Shown here one piece after another: positions 32,800 through 41,468 of a DNA stretch of 61,550 nt. The notes under the pieces are model-generated. The model was not told the origin of the DNA, ran no database searches, and worked only from the letters and a program-made list of their open reading frames with translations. A program made the position numbers and the translations under genes. Position 1 is the stretch's first letter, and the number at the start of each line of letters is the position of its first letter. The DNA is from Pseudomonadota bacterium (GTDB taxonomy: Bacteria; Pseudomonadota; Gammaproteobacteria; Thiotrichales; Thiotrichaceae), in NCBI GenBank assembly GCA_002747435.1, contig PDPH01000053.1, forward strand, positions 1 through 61,550. The letters run 5' to 3'.

Positions 32800-35664
32800 T
32801 CACCGCCCAGTTGCTGCTACTGTGGGCGTGACTGCCTGCTTTAAAAAGTCTTGCTGTTGCTTGCTAAAGCTGCGGTAACGCTGCTGCCAGTTAGAGGGTG
32901 AACTGACTTTTTCTAGTTGCACAGCCGTTACCTTATACTCAGGGCAGTTTGTTGCCCAGTCCGAGTTATCCGTCGTAATCACATTCGCACCGCTAAAGGG
33001 GTGGTGGAAGGTGGTATACACTACGCCCGGTTGCATGCGTTCGCTGACCTGCGCCCGTAATACGGTATTACCCACGCGACTAGTGACTCCAACCCAATCG
33101 CCCGCCGCAATGCCACGTTCTTCGGCATCGTGTGGGTGTAGCTCCAAAACATCTTCATCATGCCACACTTGATTATGAGTACGGCGAGTCTGTGCACCTA
33201 CATTGTATTGCGTCAAAATACGCCCCGTCGTTAGCAATAAGGGAAAACGGCGATTGGTGCGCTCTTCTGTCGGCACAAATGGTGTAATTGCAAACTGCCC
33301 CTTGCCAATGGGGAAGTCATCAACATGCATAATCGGTGTACCCACTGGATACTGATCATTACACGGCCACTGGATACTGCCATGCTGCTCCAATAGCGCG
33401 TAACTGACTTTTGTAAAGGTGGGTGTCAGTTGTGCAATCTCATCCATAATCTCGGAAGGATGGCGGTAATTCATGGGATAACCCAAAGCATTGGACAGCT
33501 TTTGTGTCACCTCCCAGTCTGCTAAGCCTGCCAAAGGTGGTATCACTTTACGCACGCGATTAATGCGACGCTCGGCATTGATAAATGTACCGTTTTTCTC
33601 CAAGAAAGAAGCCCCCGGCAAGAAAACATGCGCATATTTCGCTGTTTCATTTAAGAAAATATCCTGCACAATCAAACATTCCAGTGAAGTCAAAGCTGCT
33701 TGTACATGCTGTGTATTCGGATCAGACTGGGCAATATCTTCACCTTGCACATACAGGGCTTTAAACGTGCCTTCAATCGCTGCATCAAACATATTAGGAA
33801 TACGCAAGCCGGGCTGACTATCTAAATCAACGCCCCAAACTTGTTCAAAACGCCCACGCACCACAGGATCGGAAACATGCTGATAACCGGGCAGCTCATG
33901 CGGGAAAGATCCCATATCACAAGAGCCTTGCACATTATTCTGACCCCGCAAGGGATTCACACCCACACCTTCACGGCCAATATTGCCGGTCGCCATTGCC
34001 AGATTCGCAATTCCCATGACCGCTGTAGAGCCTTGGCTGTGCTCAGTTACACCTAAGCCATAATAAATTGCAGCATTCGGCACAGCAGCAAATTTACGTG
34101 CTGCTTGACGCACTAAATCCGCTGGAACGCCCGTAATTGCCTCATTCGTTTCCGGTGAATGAATTGGATCAAGAATAAACTCACGCCATTGTTGATAGCC
34201 GTCAGTGCGCGCAGTAATAAAACCTTGGTCTTCCAAGCCTTCGCTAATGACCACATGTGCTAGGGCATTCATTAAAGCCACATTCGTACCTGGGCGTAAG
34301 GCCAAGTGATAGTGCTCACCCAAATGCGCTGTATTGAGCAAATCAATATGACGTGGATCAACCACAATCAAGGTAGCACCTTGGCGCAAACGTCTACGTA
34401 CCTGTGAACCAAATACGGGATGGGCGTCAGTAGGATTCGCACCAATTACCATAATCACATCTGATTTCATCACAGAATCAAAGGTCTGCGTTCCTGCTGA
34501 CTCACCTAAAGTCGTTTTCAAACCAAATCCCGTAGGAGAGTGACACACCCGAGCGCAGGTATCGGTATTATTATTACCAAATGCAGCACGAATGAGCTTT
34601 TGCACTAAATACGTTTCTTCATTAGTACAACGTGAGGAAGTAATCCCGCCGACACTATTACGACCATATTGGGCTTGAATGCCTTTAATACGACGCGCGG
34701 CAAAATCAATCGCTTCATCCCAAGACACAGTACGCCAAGGCTGATCAATACGGTCACGAATCATCGGCTGTTTAACACGATCAGGATGCGTGGCATAACC
34801 AAAGGCAAAACGCCCTTTAACACAAGAATGGCCATGATTAGCATGACCGCCCTTATAAGGCACCATGCGTACCACTTCACGGCCTTTCATTTCAGCTTTA
34901 AACGAGCAGCCGACACCACAATAAGCACAGGTTGTCACAATACTATGCTCAGGCTGACCTTGCTCCAGCACAGACTTTTCCACTAAGGTCGCCGTGGGAC
35001 AAGCTTGCACACAAGCACCGCAAGACACACAGTCAGATGCCAAGAAATTATCAGCCACACCGACACTCACTTTAGAATCAAAACCGCGCCCTGCAATGCT
35101 CAGTGCAAAAGTACCTTGCACTTCTTCACAAGCACGTACACAACGGGAACACACAATGCACTTGGCGGGATCAAAACTAAAATACGGGTTTGACTCATCC
35201 TTGGTAGCAGACAAATGATTCGCGCCGGCATAATCATAGCGTACTTCACGCAAACCCACGGCACCAGCCATATCCTGCAACTCACAGTCACCATTACTGG
35301 CGCAAGTCAAACAATCCAAGGGATGATCGGAGATATACAACTCCATAATATTGCGCCGCAATTTGGCTAACTTGCCATTCTGCGTAGTCACGCGCATACC
35401 TTCTGTCACTGGCGTGGTACAAGAAGCAGGCGTACCGCGCCGCCCTTCAATCTCCACCGCGCACAAACGGCAAGAGCCAAAAGCCTCCAAGCTATCGGTA
35501 GCGCATAATTTGGGAATGGTAATACCCGCGACGGCTGCTGCACGCATAACGCTCGTGCCTGCTGCAACAGTGACTGCAACACCATCAATCATCAAGGTGA
35601 CTTTTTCAGTCGATGCACTCGCCGGTGTACCGTAATCTTTGTTTGGATCGAAATATTCAATCAT
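32800..35664 (-). CDS. fdsA: NAD-dependent formate dehydrogenase catalytic subunit alpha FdsA
   Basis: A 954-residue molybdenum enzyme that oxidises formate to CO2. A 2Fe-2S ferredoxin domain (C54, C65, C68, C82) is followed by a NuoG-like His/Cys cluster region and two 4Fe-4S sites (about 169-223). Next comes the cofactor-proximal cluster (CAYCGVGC near 246) and the bis-MGD catalytic domain. The molybdenum ligand is Cys374 in CARVCHS, followed by the catalytic His375, so it is a cysteine rather than selenocysteine form. The start overlaps the fdsB stop (ATGA). The C-terminal region binds the second pterin (TGRILTQYNVGAQTRR). Confidence 0.97.
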   Translation of the reverse strand: MIEYFDPNKDYGTPASASTEKVTLMIDGVAVTVAAGTSVMRAAAVAGITIPKLCATDSLEAFGSCRLCAVEIEGRRGTPASCTTPVTEGMRVTTQNGKLAKLRRNIMELYISDHPLDCLTCASNGDCELQDMAGAVGLREVRYDYAGANHLSATKDESNPYFSFDPAKCIVCSRCVRACEEVQGTFALSIAGRGFDSKVSVGVADNFLASDCVSCGACVQACPTATLVEKSVLEQGQPEHSIVTTCAYCGVGCSFKAEMKGREVVRMVPYKGGHANHGHSCVKGRFAFGYATHPDRVKQPMIRDRIDQPWRTVSWDEAIDFAARRIKGIQAQYGRNSVGGITSSRCTNEETYLVQKLIRAAFGNNNTDTCARVCHSPTGFGLKTTLGESAGTQTFDSVMKSDVIMVIGANPTDAHPVFGSQVRRRLRQGATLIVVDPRHIDLLNTAHLGEHYHLALRPGTNVALMNALAHVVISEGLEDQGFITARTDGYQQWREFILDPIHSPETNEAITGVPADLVRQAARKFAAVPNAAIYYGLGVTEHSQGSTAVMGIANLAMATGNIGREGVGVNPLRGQNNVQGSCDMGSFPHELPGYQHVSDPVVRGRFEQVWGVDLDSQPGLRIPNMFDAAIEGTFKALYVQGEDIAQSDPNTQHVQAALTSLECLIVQDIFLNETAKYAHVFLPGASFLEKNGTFINAERRINRVRKVIPPLAGLADWEVTQKLSNALGYPMNYRHPSEIMDEIAQLTPTFTKVSYALLEQHGSIQWPCNDQYPVGTPIMHVDDFPIGKGQFAITPFVPTEERTNRRFPLLLTTGRILTQYNVGAQTRRTHNQVWHDEDVLELHPHDAEERGIAAGDWVGVTSRVGNTVLRAQVSERMQPGVVYTTFHHPFSGANVITTDNSDWATNCPEYKVTAVQLEKVSSPSNWQQRYRSFSKQQQDFLKQAVTPTVAATGR

Positions 35665-37214
35665 GCCTTGTCTCCCGCTACACGCTTGAAGTCCTCAGGA
35701 AAATGGGTATAGGCACTGCGCACAGGAAATGGTGTCATTCCCCCCATTGCACACAGCGAACCATCAAGCAGGGTGTCACACAGCTCATCCAGCAATTGCT
35801 TATTCTTCTCTGCTTCAATCCCTTGCTTAATACGATCAATCACCTCAACACCGCGCACGGAGCCAATGCGACAAGGCGTGCATTTACCACAGGATTCGGT
35901 TGCACAAAATTCCATAGAAAAGCGAGCTTGCTCTAGCATATCCACGCTGTCATCAAACACGACCACGCCGCCGTGCCCCAGCACAGCACCCGCCTCAGCA
36001 AACACTTCGTAATCCAGCGGCAAGTCAAACTGACTAGCGGGCAGATAAGCCCCTAAAGGGCCACCCACTTGAATAGCACGCATGGGACGGCCACTGGCCG
36101 AGCCACCGCCGAAACCTTCCACTAAATCGCGCAAAGTAGCCCCGAATGGCAATTCCACCAAGCCACCGTATTGGATATTACCGGCCAATTGAAAGGGCAT
36201 CGTACCGCGCGAGCGACCACAGCCATACTCACTATAAGCGGCACTCCCCTCAGCAATAATAAAAGGGATAGCCGCCAGCGAGAGCACATTATTCACAATG
36301 GTAGGCTTAGCAAATAGACCTTGCAGAGCCGGTAGGGGGGGCTTGAAACGCACGGTGCCACGCTTGCCTTCCAGCGACTCCAACAAAGACGTTTCCTCAC
36401 CACAGATATAAGCTTCCGCCCCCAAGCGCACTTGCAAATCAAAATGCTTGCCACTACCTAGAATATTTTCTCCCAAGTAATTTTCGGCATAAGCCGTTTG
36501 AATCGCCTGTTGCAATACTTGATGTGCCACTGGATATTCCGAGCGTAGATAGATATAGCCCTGTGTCGCACCAACGGCTAAACCCGCAATAATCATGCCT
36601 TCAATCAGCATATAAGGATCAGCTTCCATCACCAGCCGATCGGCAAATGTACCCGAATCGCCTTCGTCTGCATTGCAGACAATGTATTTCTGCTCAGCGG
36701 GTGCATCATGTACGGTTTGCCATTTAATGCCAGTTGGGAAAGCCGCACCACCGCGACCACGCAAACCAGAATTCTTGACTTCATCCACCAAGAACTGACC
36801 AGGCAGGGTTAGCGCTTTTTCCAAGCCTTTAAAACCCTGCAAACAACGATAATCATCCAATGACACCGGATTGATTAATCCAACACGCGCAAAGGTCACG
36901 CGCTGCTGCTTTTTCAGATAAGGTATTTCTTCCGTGAAGCCTTGACACAGGGGATGTTCCTGACTGCCTTGTAATAAACCTGCTTGCAATAAACCGCTGA
37001 CATCTTCTGGTTCTACCGGACCATAAGCGACTCTGCCTTGCTTAGTTTCTACTTCCAGCAGTGGCTCTAACCAAAATAAACCACGTGAGCCATTGCGCAC
37101 TATCTCAACGCTTTGCCCGTGTTCTACTGCTTGTGCTTGTAAAGTTTGTGCGACTTCATTTGCCCCTAGGGAGATTGCTGTACTATCTGAAGGTACAAAC
37201 ACTCGAATACTCAT
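35661..37214 (-). CDS. fdsB: NAD-dependent formate dehydrogenase beta subunit FdsB (NuoF-like)
   Basis: A 517-residue FMN and NAD-binding subunit that passes electrons from formate to NAD. The ATG at 37214 is preceded by GGAGG at good spacing and lies four bases after fdsG; a frame to 37316 overlaps fdsG and is rejected. An N-terminal thioredoxin-like segment (about 1-110) precedes the NuoF core, with GRGGAAFPTGIKW for FMN/NADH, CNADEGDSGTFADR, and the 4Fe-4S motif ESCGKCTPCRIGS near the C-terminus. Confidence 0.96.
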   Translation of the reverse strand: MSIRVFVPSDSTAISLGANEVAQTLQAQAVEHGQSVEIVRNGSRGLFWLEPLLEVETKQGRVAYGPVEPEDVSGLLQAGLLQGSQEHPLCQGFTEEIPYLKKQQRVTFARVGLINPVSLDDYRCLQGFKGLEKALTLPGQFLVDEVKNSGLRGRGGAAFPTGIKWQTVHDAPAEQKYIVCNADEGDSGTFADRLVMEADPYMLIEGMIIAGLAVGATQGYIYLRSEYPVAHQVLQQAIQTAYAENYLGENILGSGKHFDLQVRLGAEAYICGEETSLLESLEGKRGTVRFKPPLPALQGLFAKPTIVNNVLSLAAIPFIIAEGSAAYSEYGCGRSRGTMPFQLAGNIQYGGLVELPFGATLRDLVEGFGGGSASGRPMRAIQVGGPLGAYLPASQFDLPLDYEVFAEAGAVLGHGGVVVFDDSVDMLEQARFSMEFCATESCGKCTPCRIGSVRGVEVIDRIKQGIEAEKNKQLLDELCDTLLDGSLCAMGGMTPFPVRSAYTHFPEDFKRVAGDKA

Positions 37215-37218
37215 ATTC

Positions 37219-37695
37219 CTACCCCTCCAATAGCGCAGCAATAGCACGATCAAATTTGTCATTATCCACTCGCCCCAACAAACGATCATCGATGCGAATA
37301 TTGGGGCCAGTCGCACAATTACCTAAACAATACACCGCTTCCAATTGCACCTTACCGTCGGCGGTTTGCTGGTGGTAATCTACACCTAAGTGCTGCTTAG
37401 CGTATTGCTCCAAAGCGCGCGCTCCACGAGCCTGACAAGCCTCAGCACGGCAAATTTGCAAGCGATGCTGACCACCTAGCGACGTGCGAAATTGATGATA
37501 AAAAGTAATGACGCCATAAATTTCGGCAGCGGTTTGCTGAAACGCTTCAGCAATCAGCTTAATAGCGTCAGGCGGAATAAAACCCAACTCAGTTTGGATA
37601 GCATGCAAAACAGGGAGTAAAGCCCCTTCTTGCTGTTGATGGGCAGCCAGAATGTATTCAATACAGCCACGCTGGCTATCAGGCAATTGGCTCAT
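37219..37695 (-). CDS. fdsG: NAD-dependent formate dehydrogenase gamma subunit FdsG (NuoE-like)
   Basis: A 158-residue thioredoxin-fold 2Fe-2S subunit. The cluster cysteines are C82, C87, C123 and C127 (ICRAEACQARG and YCLGNCATGPN). An N-terminal helical bundle precedes the fold, as in NuoE. It is first in the structural operon fdsGBA-fdhD-fdsD. The 160 bases upstream contain three palindromes. Confidence 0.96.
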   Translation of the reverse strand: MSQLPDSQRGCIEYILAAHQQQEGALLPVLHAIQTELGFIPPDAIKLIAEAFQQTAAEIYGVITFYHQFRTSLGGQHRLQICRAEACQARGARALEQYAKQHLGVDYHQQTADGKVQLEAVYCLGNCATGPNIRIDDRLLGRVDNDKFDRAIAALLEG

Positions 37696-37725
37696 GCGGC
37701 ATGGATTCCTTTAGTGTTGTGTTCC

Positions 37726-37745
37726 AAATCATTCACGAATGATTT
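37726..37745 (-). promoter_or_regulatory. Candidate operator 1 upstream of fdsG
   Basis: AAATCATTC at 37726-37734 and GAATGATTT at 37737-37745 form a perfect 9-bp dyad with a 2-base centre. It lies 31 bases upstream of the fdsG start. Use by the adjacent NrtR-like regulator is inferred from position. Confidence 0.55.
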
Positions 37746-37760
37746 GAAATATATCAAATC
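37741..37760 (-). promoter_or_regulatory. Candidate operator 2 upstream of fdsG
   Basis: GATTTGAAAT at 37741-37750 and ATATCAAATC at 37751-37760 form a dyad with one mismatched pair. It abuts and overlaps operator 1 by five bases, so the two sites could be alternative or cooperative. Confidence 0.45.
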
Positions 37761-37804
37761 CTAAATTTGTCGCACGATTGATTCAAATTGATTGATCACA
37801 TCTT

Positions 37805-37825
37805 ATGATTGATATTATCAATCAT
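37805..37825 (-). promoter_or_regulatory. Candidate operator 3 between regulator and fdsG
   Basis: ATGATTGATA (37805-37814) and TATCAATCAT (37816-37825) form a perfect 10-bp dyad around one base. It lies 30 bases after the regulator stop codon. There is no T-run, so it is not an obvious terminator. TTGATT-like half-sites recur between it and operator 2. Confidence 0.55.
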
Positions 37826-37855
37826 TAATGGCTTGAAACAGCGCTTGCAAAGCCA

Positions 37856-38590
37856 TTACTCTTCTAAATTACGTATAAAAGTATAATGCCTTGCTGTTTC
37901 TTTCATGCGGTATAAAGTGGCAGGGCGGCCGCCGCTATCCATTTGCTTTTCGCCGGTATCTATTAACAATCCAGCTTGTTCAATGCGCCGCCGGAATGAT
38001 TTCTTGGGTAGCTTTTTGCCAATTAATACTTCATGCAAGTGCTGCAATTCTGGCAGGGTAAATTTTTCTGACAGGGCATAAGCAGGCACTATGGAGTATA
38101 GTGCTTTCTGGCGCAATCTTTCCCTCGCAAAATCAATAATTTGGCGGTGATCAATAGCAAGTTTTATTTCATCTAAAGTCTCATAAACCCACCACTGCGT
38201 ATCACTTAGCGTTTCAATGTATGCTTGGCATTCCTGATGAGCAATTAAGGCGGTATAAGCGATACTGACTGACCAAGCGCGTTTGTCACGACTAGAGTTG
38301 CCAAAGCTATAAAGCTGCTCCAGATAGGGCGGTTTGACATGGGTTTTTTCGTACAGTTTGCGTAAAGCCGTCGCCTCCAAGGTTTCATCGTGTTCCATAT
38401 CCACAAAGCCACTAGGCAAGCCCCACAAACCTTTGTCTGGATGATTGGAGCGTTTAACGAGTAAAACTCTTAGCTGACCAAAGCGGTAGGTAAACAACAC
38501 TGGATCGATGCTTAATAACGGTGTAGCAAACTCGTGCCACTTGTAGCTTTTTAGGAAGTTGTTTTCGGTATCAGTTATTTTCTTAAGCAT
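37856..38590 (-). CDS. NrtR-like Nudix-domain transcriptional regulator
   Basis: A 244-residue protein with an N-terminal Nudix domain (about 20-150) and a C-terminal winged helix (about 160-235: FTLPELQHLHEVLIG, KSFRRRIEQAGLL). The Nudix box reads GFVDMEHDETLEATALRKLYEKT. The catalytic REUxEE core is changed (RK in place of RE), which fits NrtR-type proteins that sense ADP-ribose or related NAD metabolites rather than hydrolyse them. It lies directly upstream of the NAD-dependent formate dehydrogenase operon on the same strand, so regulation of that operon is a reasonable inference. The effector and operator are not known. Confidence 0.82.
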   Translation of the reverse strand: MLKKITDTENNFLKSYKWHEFATPLLSIDPVLFTYRFGQLRVLLVKRSNHPDKGLWGLPSGFVDMEHDETLEATALRKLYEKTHVKPPYLEQLYSFGNSSRDKRAWSVSIAYTALIAHQECQAYIETLSDTQWWVYETLDEIKLAIDHRQIIDFARERLRQKALYSIVPAYALSEKFTLPELQHLHEVLIGKKLPKKSFRRRIEQAGLLIDTGEKQMDSGGRPATLYRMKETARHYTFIRNLEE

Positions 38591-38762
38591 GGTATTAAGC
38601 AGTTAAGTGAGGATTTCTAAATTTTGTTTATTAGCAAGGCAATTTTGTGCAAAAGTAGCTAATAGTGCAACTTGACGGCTTATCTGCTACCACTCACACC
38701 ACTCTAACAGCATCCCTGTTTAGACCTTCTTATAATGAATAAAAATAGTTATCAGGTATCAA

Positions 38763-41468
38763 ATGATGTGGATAATCATAGGATTAATTGTTGGTCTGTG
38801 CATGAGTCTCGTGTCGGGTGGCTCATGGATTCAGAGTGGGTTGATAGGGCTTTTGTTGGGCTGGGTTTTTCAGCTTTCTAATAAAATTGCTGGATTGGAG
38901 CAACAAGTTCAAACATTGACCACTCCGGCATTATCACAAGCGGCTGATTCGTCCCCTGCTACAGCCACAGTACAGACTCAGTCAAGGCCAGAATTTGTTG
39001 AGAAACCTGAGTCAAGCGTAGAAAAAATACCTTCCCCAGCAGACACCTTATCCGAAGTACCTACAGCGAATCTGCATGAGGATGTATCGCCCTGTTTTAA
39101 GTCAATTAAACCAATCCCTGATAAAGCCCCTCAGCCCTCCAAGTTGGATAAGCTTATCAATGCGGGACGGGATTGGTTATTGGGAGGCAATCCCTTTGTG
39201 CGCGTAGGCATTGTGGTGTTGTTCATTGGCGTCGTCTTCCTGCTGCGTTATTCCCTAGAACGTAATCTGATTCCGGTTGAGCTGCGTTTAATGGCTTCGG
39301 CGGCAGGTGCTTTTGCCTTGTTAGCTATTGGTTGGCGGCTGCGAGAGCGAGCGGGGGCGTATGGTCTGATTTTGCAAGCAGGAGGCATCGGTTTGTTGTA
39401 TCTCACCGTGTTTGCTGCGTTTAGTTTGTACCACTTGATACCCGCTTTGTTGGCCTTTGGCTTGTTGGTTGTGATTGTGGCATGTGCGGTTGTTTTGGCC
39501 GTCTTGCAAGACAGTTTGCCCTTGGCCGTATTTGCTACAGTGGGTGGCTTTGCAGTACCTTTACTCACTTCATCAGGCAATAATAACTATATCGGTTTGT
39601 TTAGTTTCTATGCCATATTGAATGCTGGCATTGTGGCCTTGGCTTGGTTTAAGCAGTGGCGCTGGCTGAATCTGATTGGCTTTGTCTTTACCTTTGTGAT
39701 TGCTGCGGTTTGGGGGTGGTTTAGCTACAAGCCAGAGGATTTTGCCGCCAGCGAATTCTTCTTGATGCTGTTTTTCTTGTTTTATGTACTGATCAGCGTC
39801 TTGTTTGCAACGCGCTCACCCGTCAACTTTAAAGATAAGGTCGACAGTACATTAGTATTTGGTGTGCCTTTGCTGGGTTTTGGCATGCAGATCGCACTGG
39901 TACGCTCTATGGACTATGGCATTGCGATCAGTGCCTTGGTTTTGGGGGCTTTTTATTGTTTACTGGCCGTTAGCCTGTGGAAGTGGTATGGCCGAGCACA
40001 GCAATTATTAACTGAGACTTTTCTGGCTTTGGGAATTGTATTTGCGACCTTAGCAATACCCTTTGCGGTTGATGGTACTTTGACGGCTGCGGCTTGGGCG
40101 CTTGAGGGTGTTGGCATACTTTGGATCAGTATTCGTCAACAACAGCTTTTACGGCGTTGGTTTGGGGTTTTCTTACAAGCGGCTGCCTTGTTGAGCTTGC
40201 TCTATGATGTCTCAGTTGCACAATGGCAAGGTGTCAGTGCAGAGCAGGCGCTTTGGAATGGTACTTATCTGGCGAGTGTGCTGATTGCTGCGGCTATGCT
40301 GGTGTCTGCATGGTTATTGTCGCGCCCATTTGCCGGTAAGCGAGCATCAGAAAATGGCTTGAGTACCGTGTTATTGGTCAGCGGTTTGTTAGTGCAGTGC
40401 TTAGGTTTTGAGTGGCAAGTGATTGAGCATAGTTTACCCCCAGTCAATAGCCATTTGATTTACAGCGTGGTCACCACAGGTATTTTATTGCTCTGTTTAC
40501 GTTTGCCCGCGTGGCCACAGTTGCGCTTTGCTTTGCCTTTGCCGGTTGTCAGTTTATTAATTGCCACCGCTTGCTTATTCTCGGGTACGTCACACGTCAG
40601 CTTATGGTGGTTATTGGCATTGGCTGCCCTGTATGCCTTGTTATTTGCCTACGCTAAACAGCAGATGTTCCCGAATTGCTTAGCCGTGATGCAGGTCATC
40701 ACAGCCTGGGTGCTGATATTGATTGCTTATCACGTATTTTTTGATCGTATCTTGCGCCAATGGCCTGAAGCTTGGAGCATAGTGATTTCCCCTATGTTGG
40801 CTATTGCCTTCGTTTGGTTCCTGCTGCGAGCACCTGTGTGGCCATTAACCCACTACCGAGCTTTACTGAGAAAAGCGGTTGTTTTGCCGTTAACGGCGCT
40901 GCTAGTTTTATGGGTGGTACTCTCTCTGGGATTGTCCGGTGATAGCGCACCTTTACCTTGGATACCTGTATTGAATCCACTGGATATAGTCTTAGGTTTT
41001 ATTGGATTAACAATCTGGGCTGTGTATCGTCGCTGGCCGACACTACACGTCGAAGTACATAGCTATTGGGGAATTTATGCAGGTATTTTTACGCTATTTG
41101 TGTGGCTAAACTGGACCGTATTGCGTGCCCAACATCATTGGGCGGGCTTGCCTTGGTCGGAGTCATTGCTCTTTATGCCGTCCACGCAAACAGGGTTGGC
41201 TGTATTATGGGCTGTGACGGGCTTATTATTGACATGGACAGGTCATCGCCGTGTTCAACGCCCTTTATGGATTGCAGGAGCAGCGATGTTAGTGCTGGTG
41301 GTATTAAAACTATTCCTAGTTGACTTTGCATCCTCGGGTACTTTAGAGCGCGTGATTTCATTTATGAGTGTTGGTGTATTGCTGTTATTTATTGGCTATC
41401 TTGCACCCTTGCCGCCCGCTAAAACCATCGAATCCATGAGTCAGTTAACAGAAGGAAAAAAAGCATGA
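38763..41468 (+). CDS. DUF2339 multi-spanning membrane protein
   Basis: A 901-residue inner-membrane protein with more than twenty hydrophobic segments. A first helix is followed by a Ser/Pro/Glu-rich cytoplasmic or periplasmic linker (about 50-130), then the DUF2339 core starting near GGNPFVRVGIVVLFIGVVFLLRY. It contains the characteristic WALEGVGILWISIRQQQ segment. The function is unknown, though it is widespread in proteobacteria. The stop overlaps the start of the DUF3999 gene (ATGA). The pair is a known conserved couple, so they probably form one complex. Confidence 0.9.
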   Translation: MMWIIIGLIVGLCMSLVSGGSWIQSGLIGLLLGWVFQLSNKIAGLEQQVQTLTTPALSQAADSSPATATVQTQSRPEFVEKPESSVEKIPSPADTLSEVPTANLHEDVSPCFKSIKPIPDKAPQPSKLDKLINAGRDWLLGGNPFVRVGIVVLFIGVVFLLRYSLERNLIPVELRLMASAAGAFALLAIGWRLRERAGAYGLILQAGGIGLLYLTVFAAFSLYHLIPALLAFGLLVVIVACAVVLAVLQDSLPLAVFATVGGFAVPLLTSSGNNNYIGLFSFYAILNAGIVALAWFKQWRWLNLIGFVFTFVIAAVWGWFSYKPEDFAASEFFLMLFFLFYVLISVLFATRSPVNFKDKVDSTLVFGVPLLGFGMQIALVRSMDYGIAISALVLGAFYCLLAVSLWKWYGRAQQLLTETFLALGIVFATLAIPFAVDGTLTAAAWALEGVGILWISIRQQQLLRRWFGVFLQAAALLSLLYDVSVAQWQGVSAEQALWNGTYLASVLIAAAMLVSAWLLSRPFAGKRASENGLSTVLLVSGLLVQCLGFEWQVIEHSLPPVNSHLIYSVVTTGILLLCLRLPAWPQLRFALPLPVVSLLIATACLFSGTSHVSLWWLLALAALYALLFAYAKQQMFPNCLAVMQVITAWVLILIAYHVFFDRILRQWPEAWSIVISPMLAIAFVWFLLRAPVWPLTHYRALLRKAVVLPLTALLVLWVVLSLGLSGDSAPLPWIPVLNPLDIVLGFIGLTIWAVYRRWPTLHVEVHSYWGIYAGIFTLFVWLNWTVLRAQHHWAGLPWSESLLFMPSTQTGLAVLWAVTGLLLTWTGHRRVQRPLWIAGAAMLVLVVLKLFLVDFASSGTLERVISFMSVGVLLLFIGYLAPLPPAKTIESMSQLTEGKKA

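Noticed and set aside
35005..35294. Cys/His-rich open frames opposite the fdsA iron-sulfur region
   Set aside because: They are antisense shadows of the conserved cysteine clusters of FdsA.
37726..37825. CRISPR-like repeat array before fdsG
   Set aside because: The repeated elements are short dyads of differing sequence and irregular spacing, not identical repeats with unique spacers; no cas genes are present.
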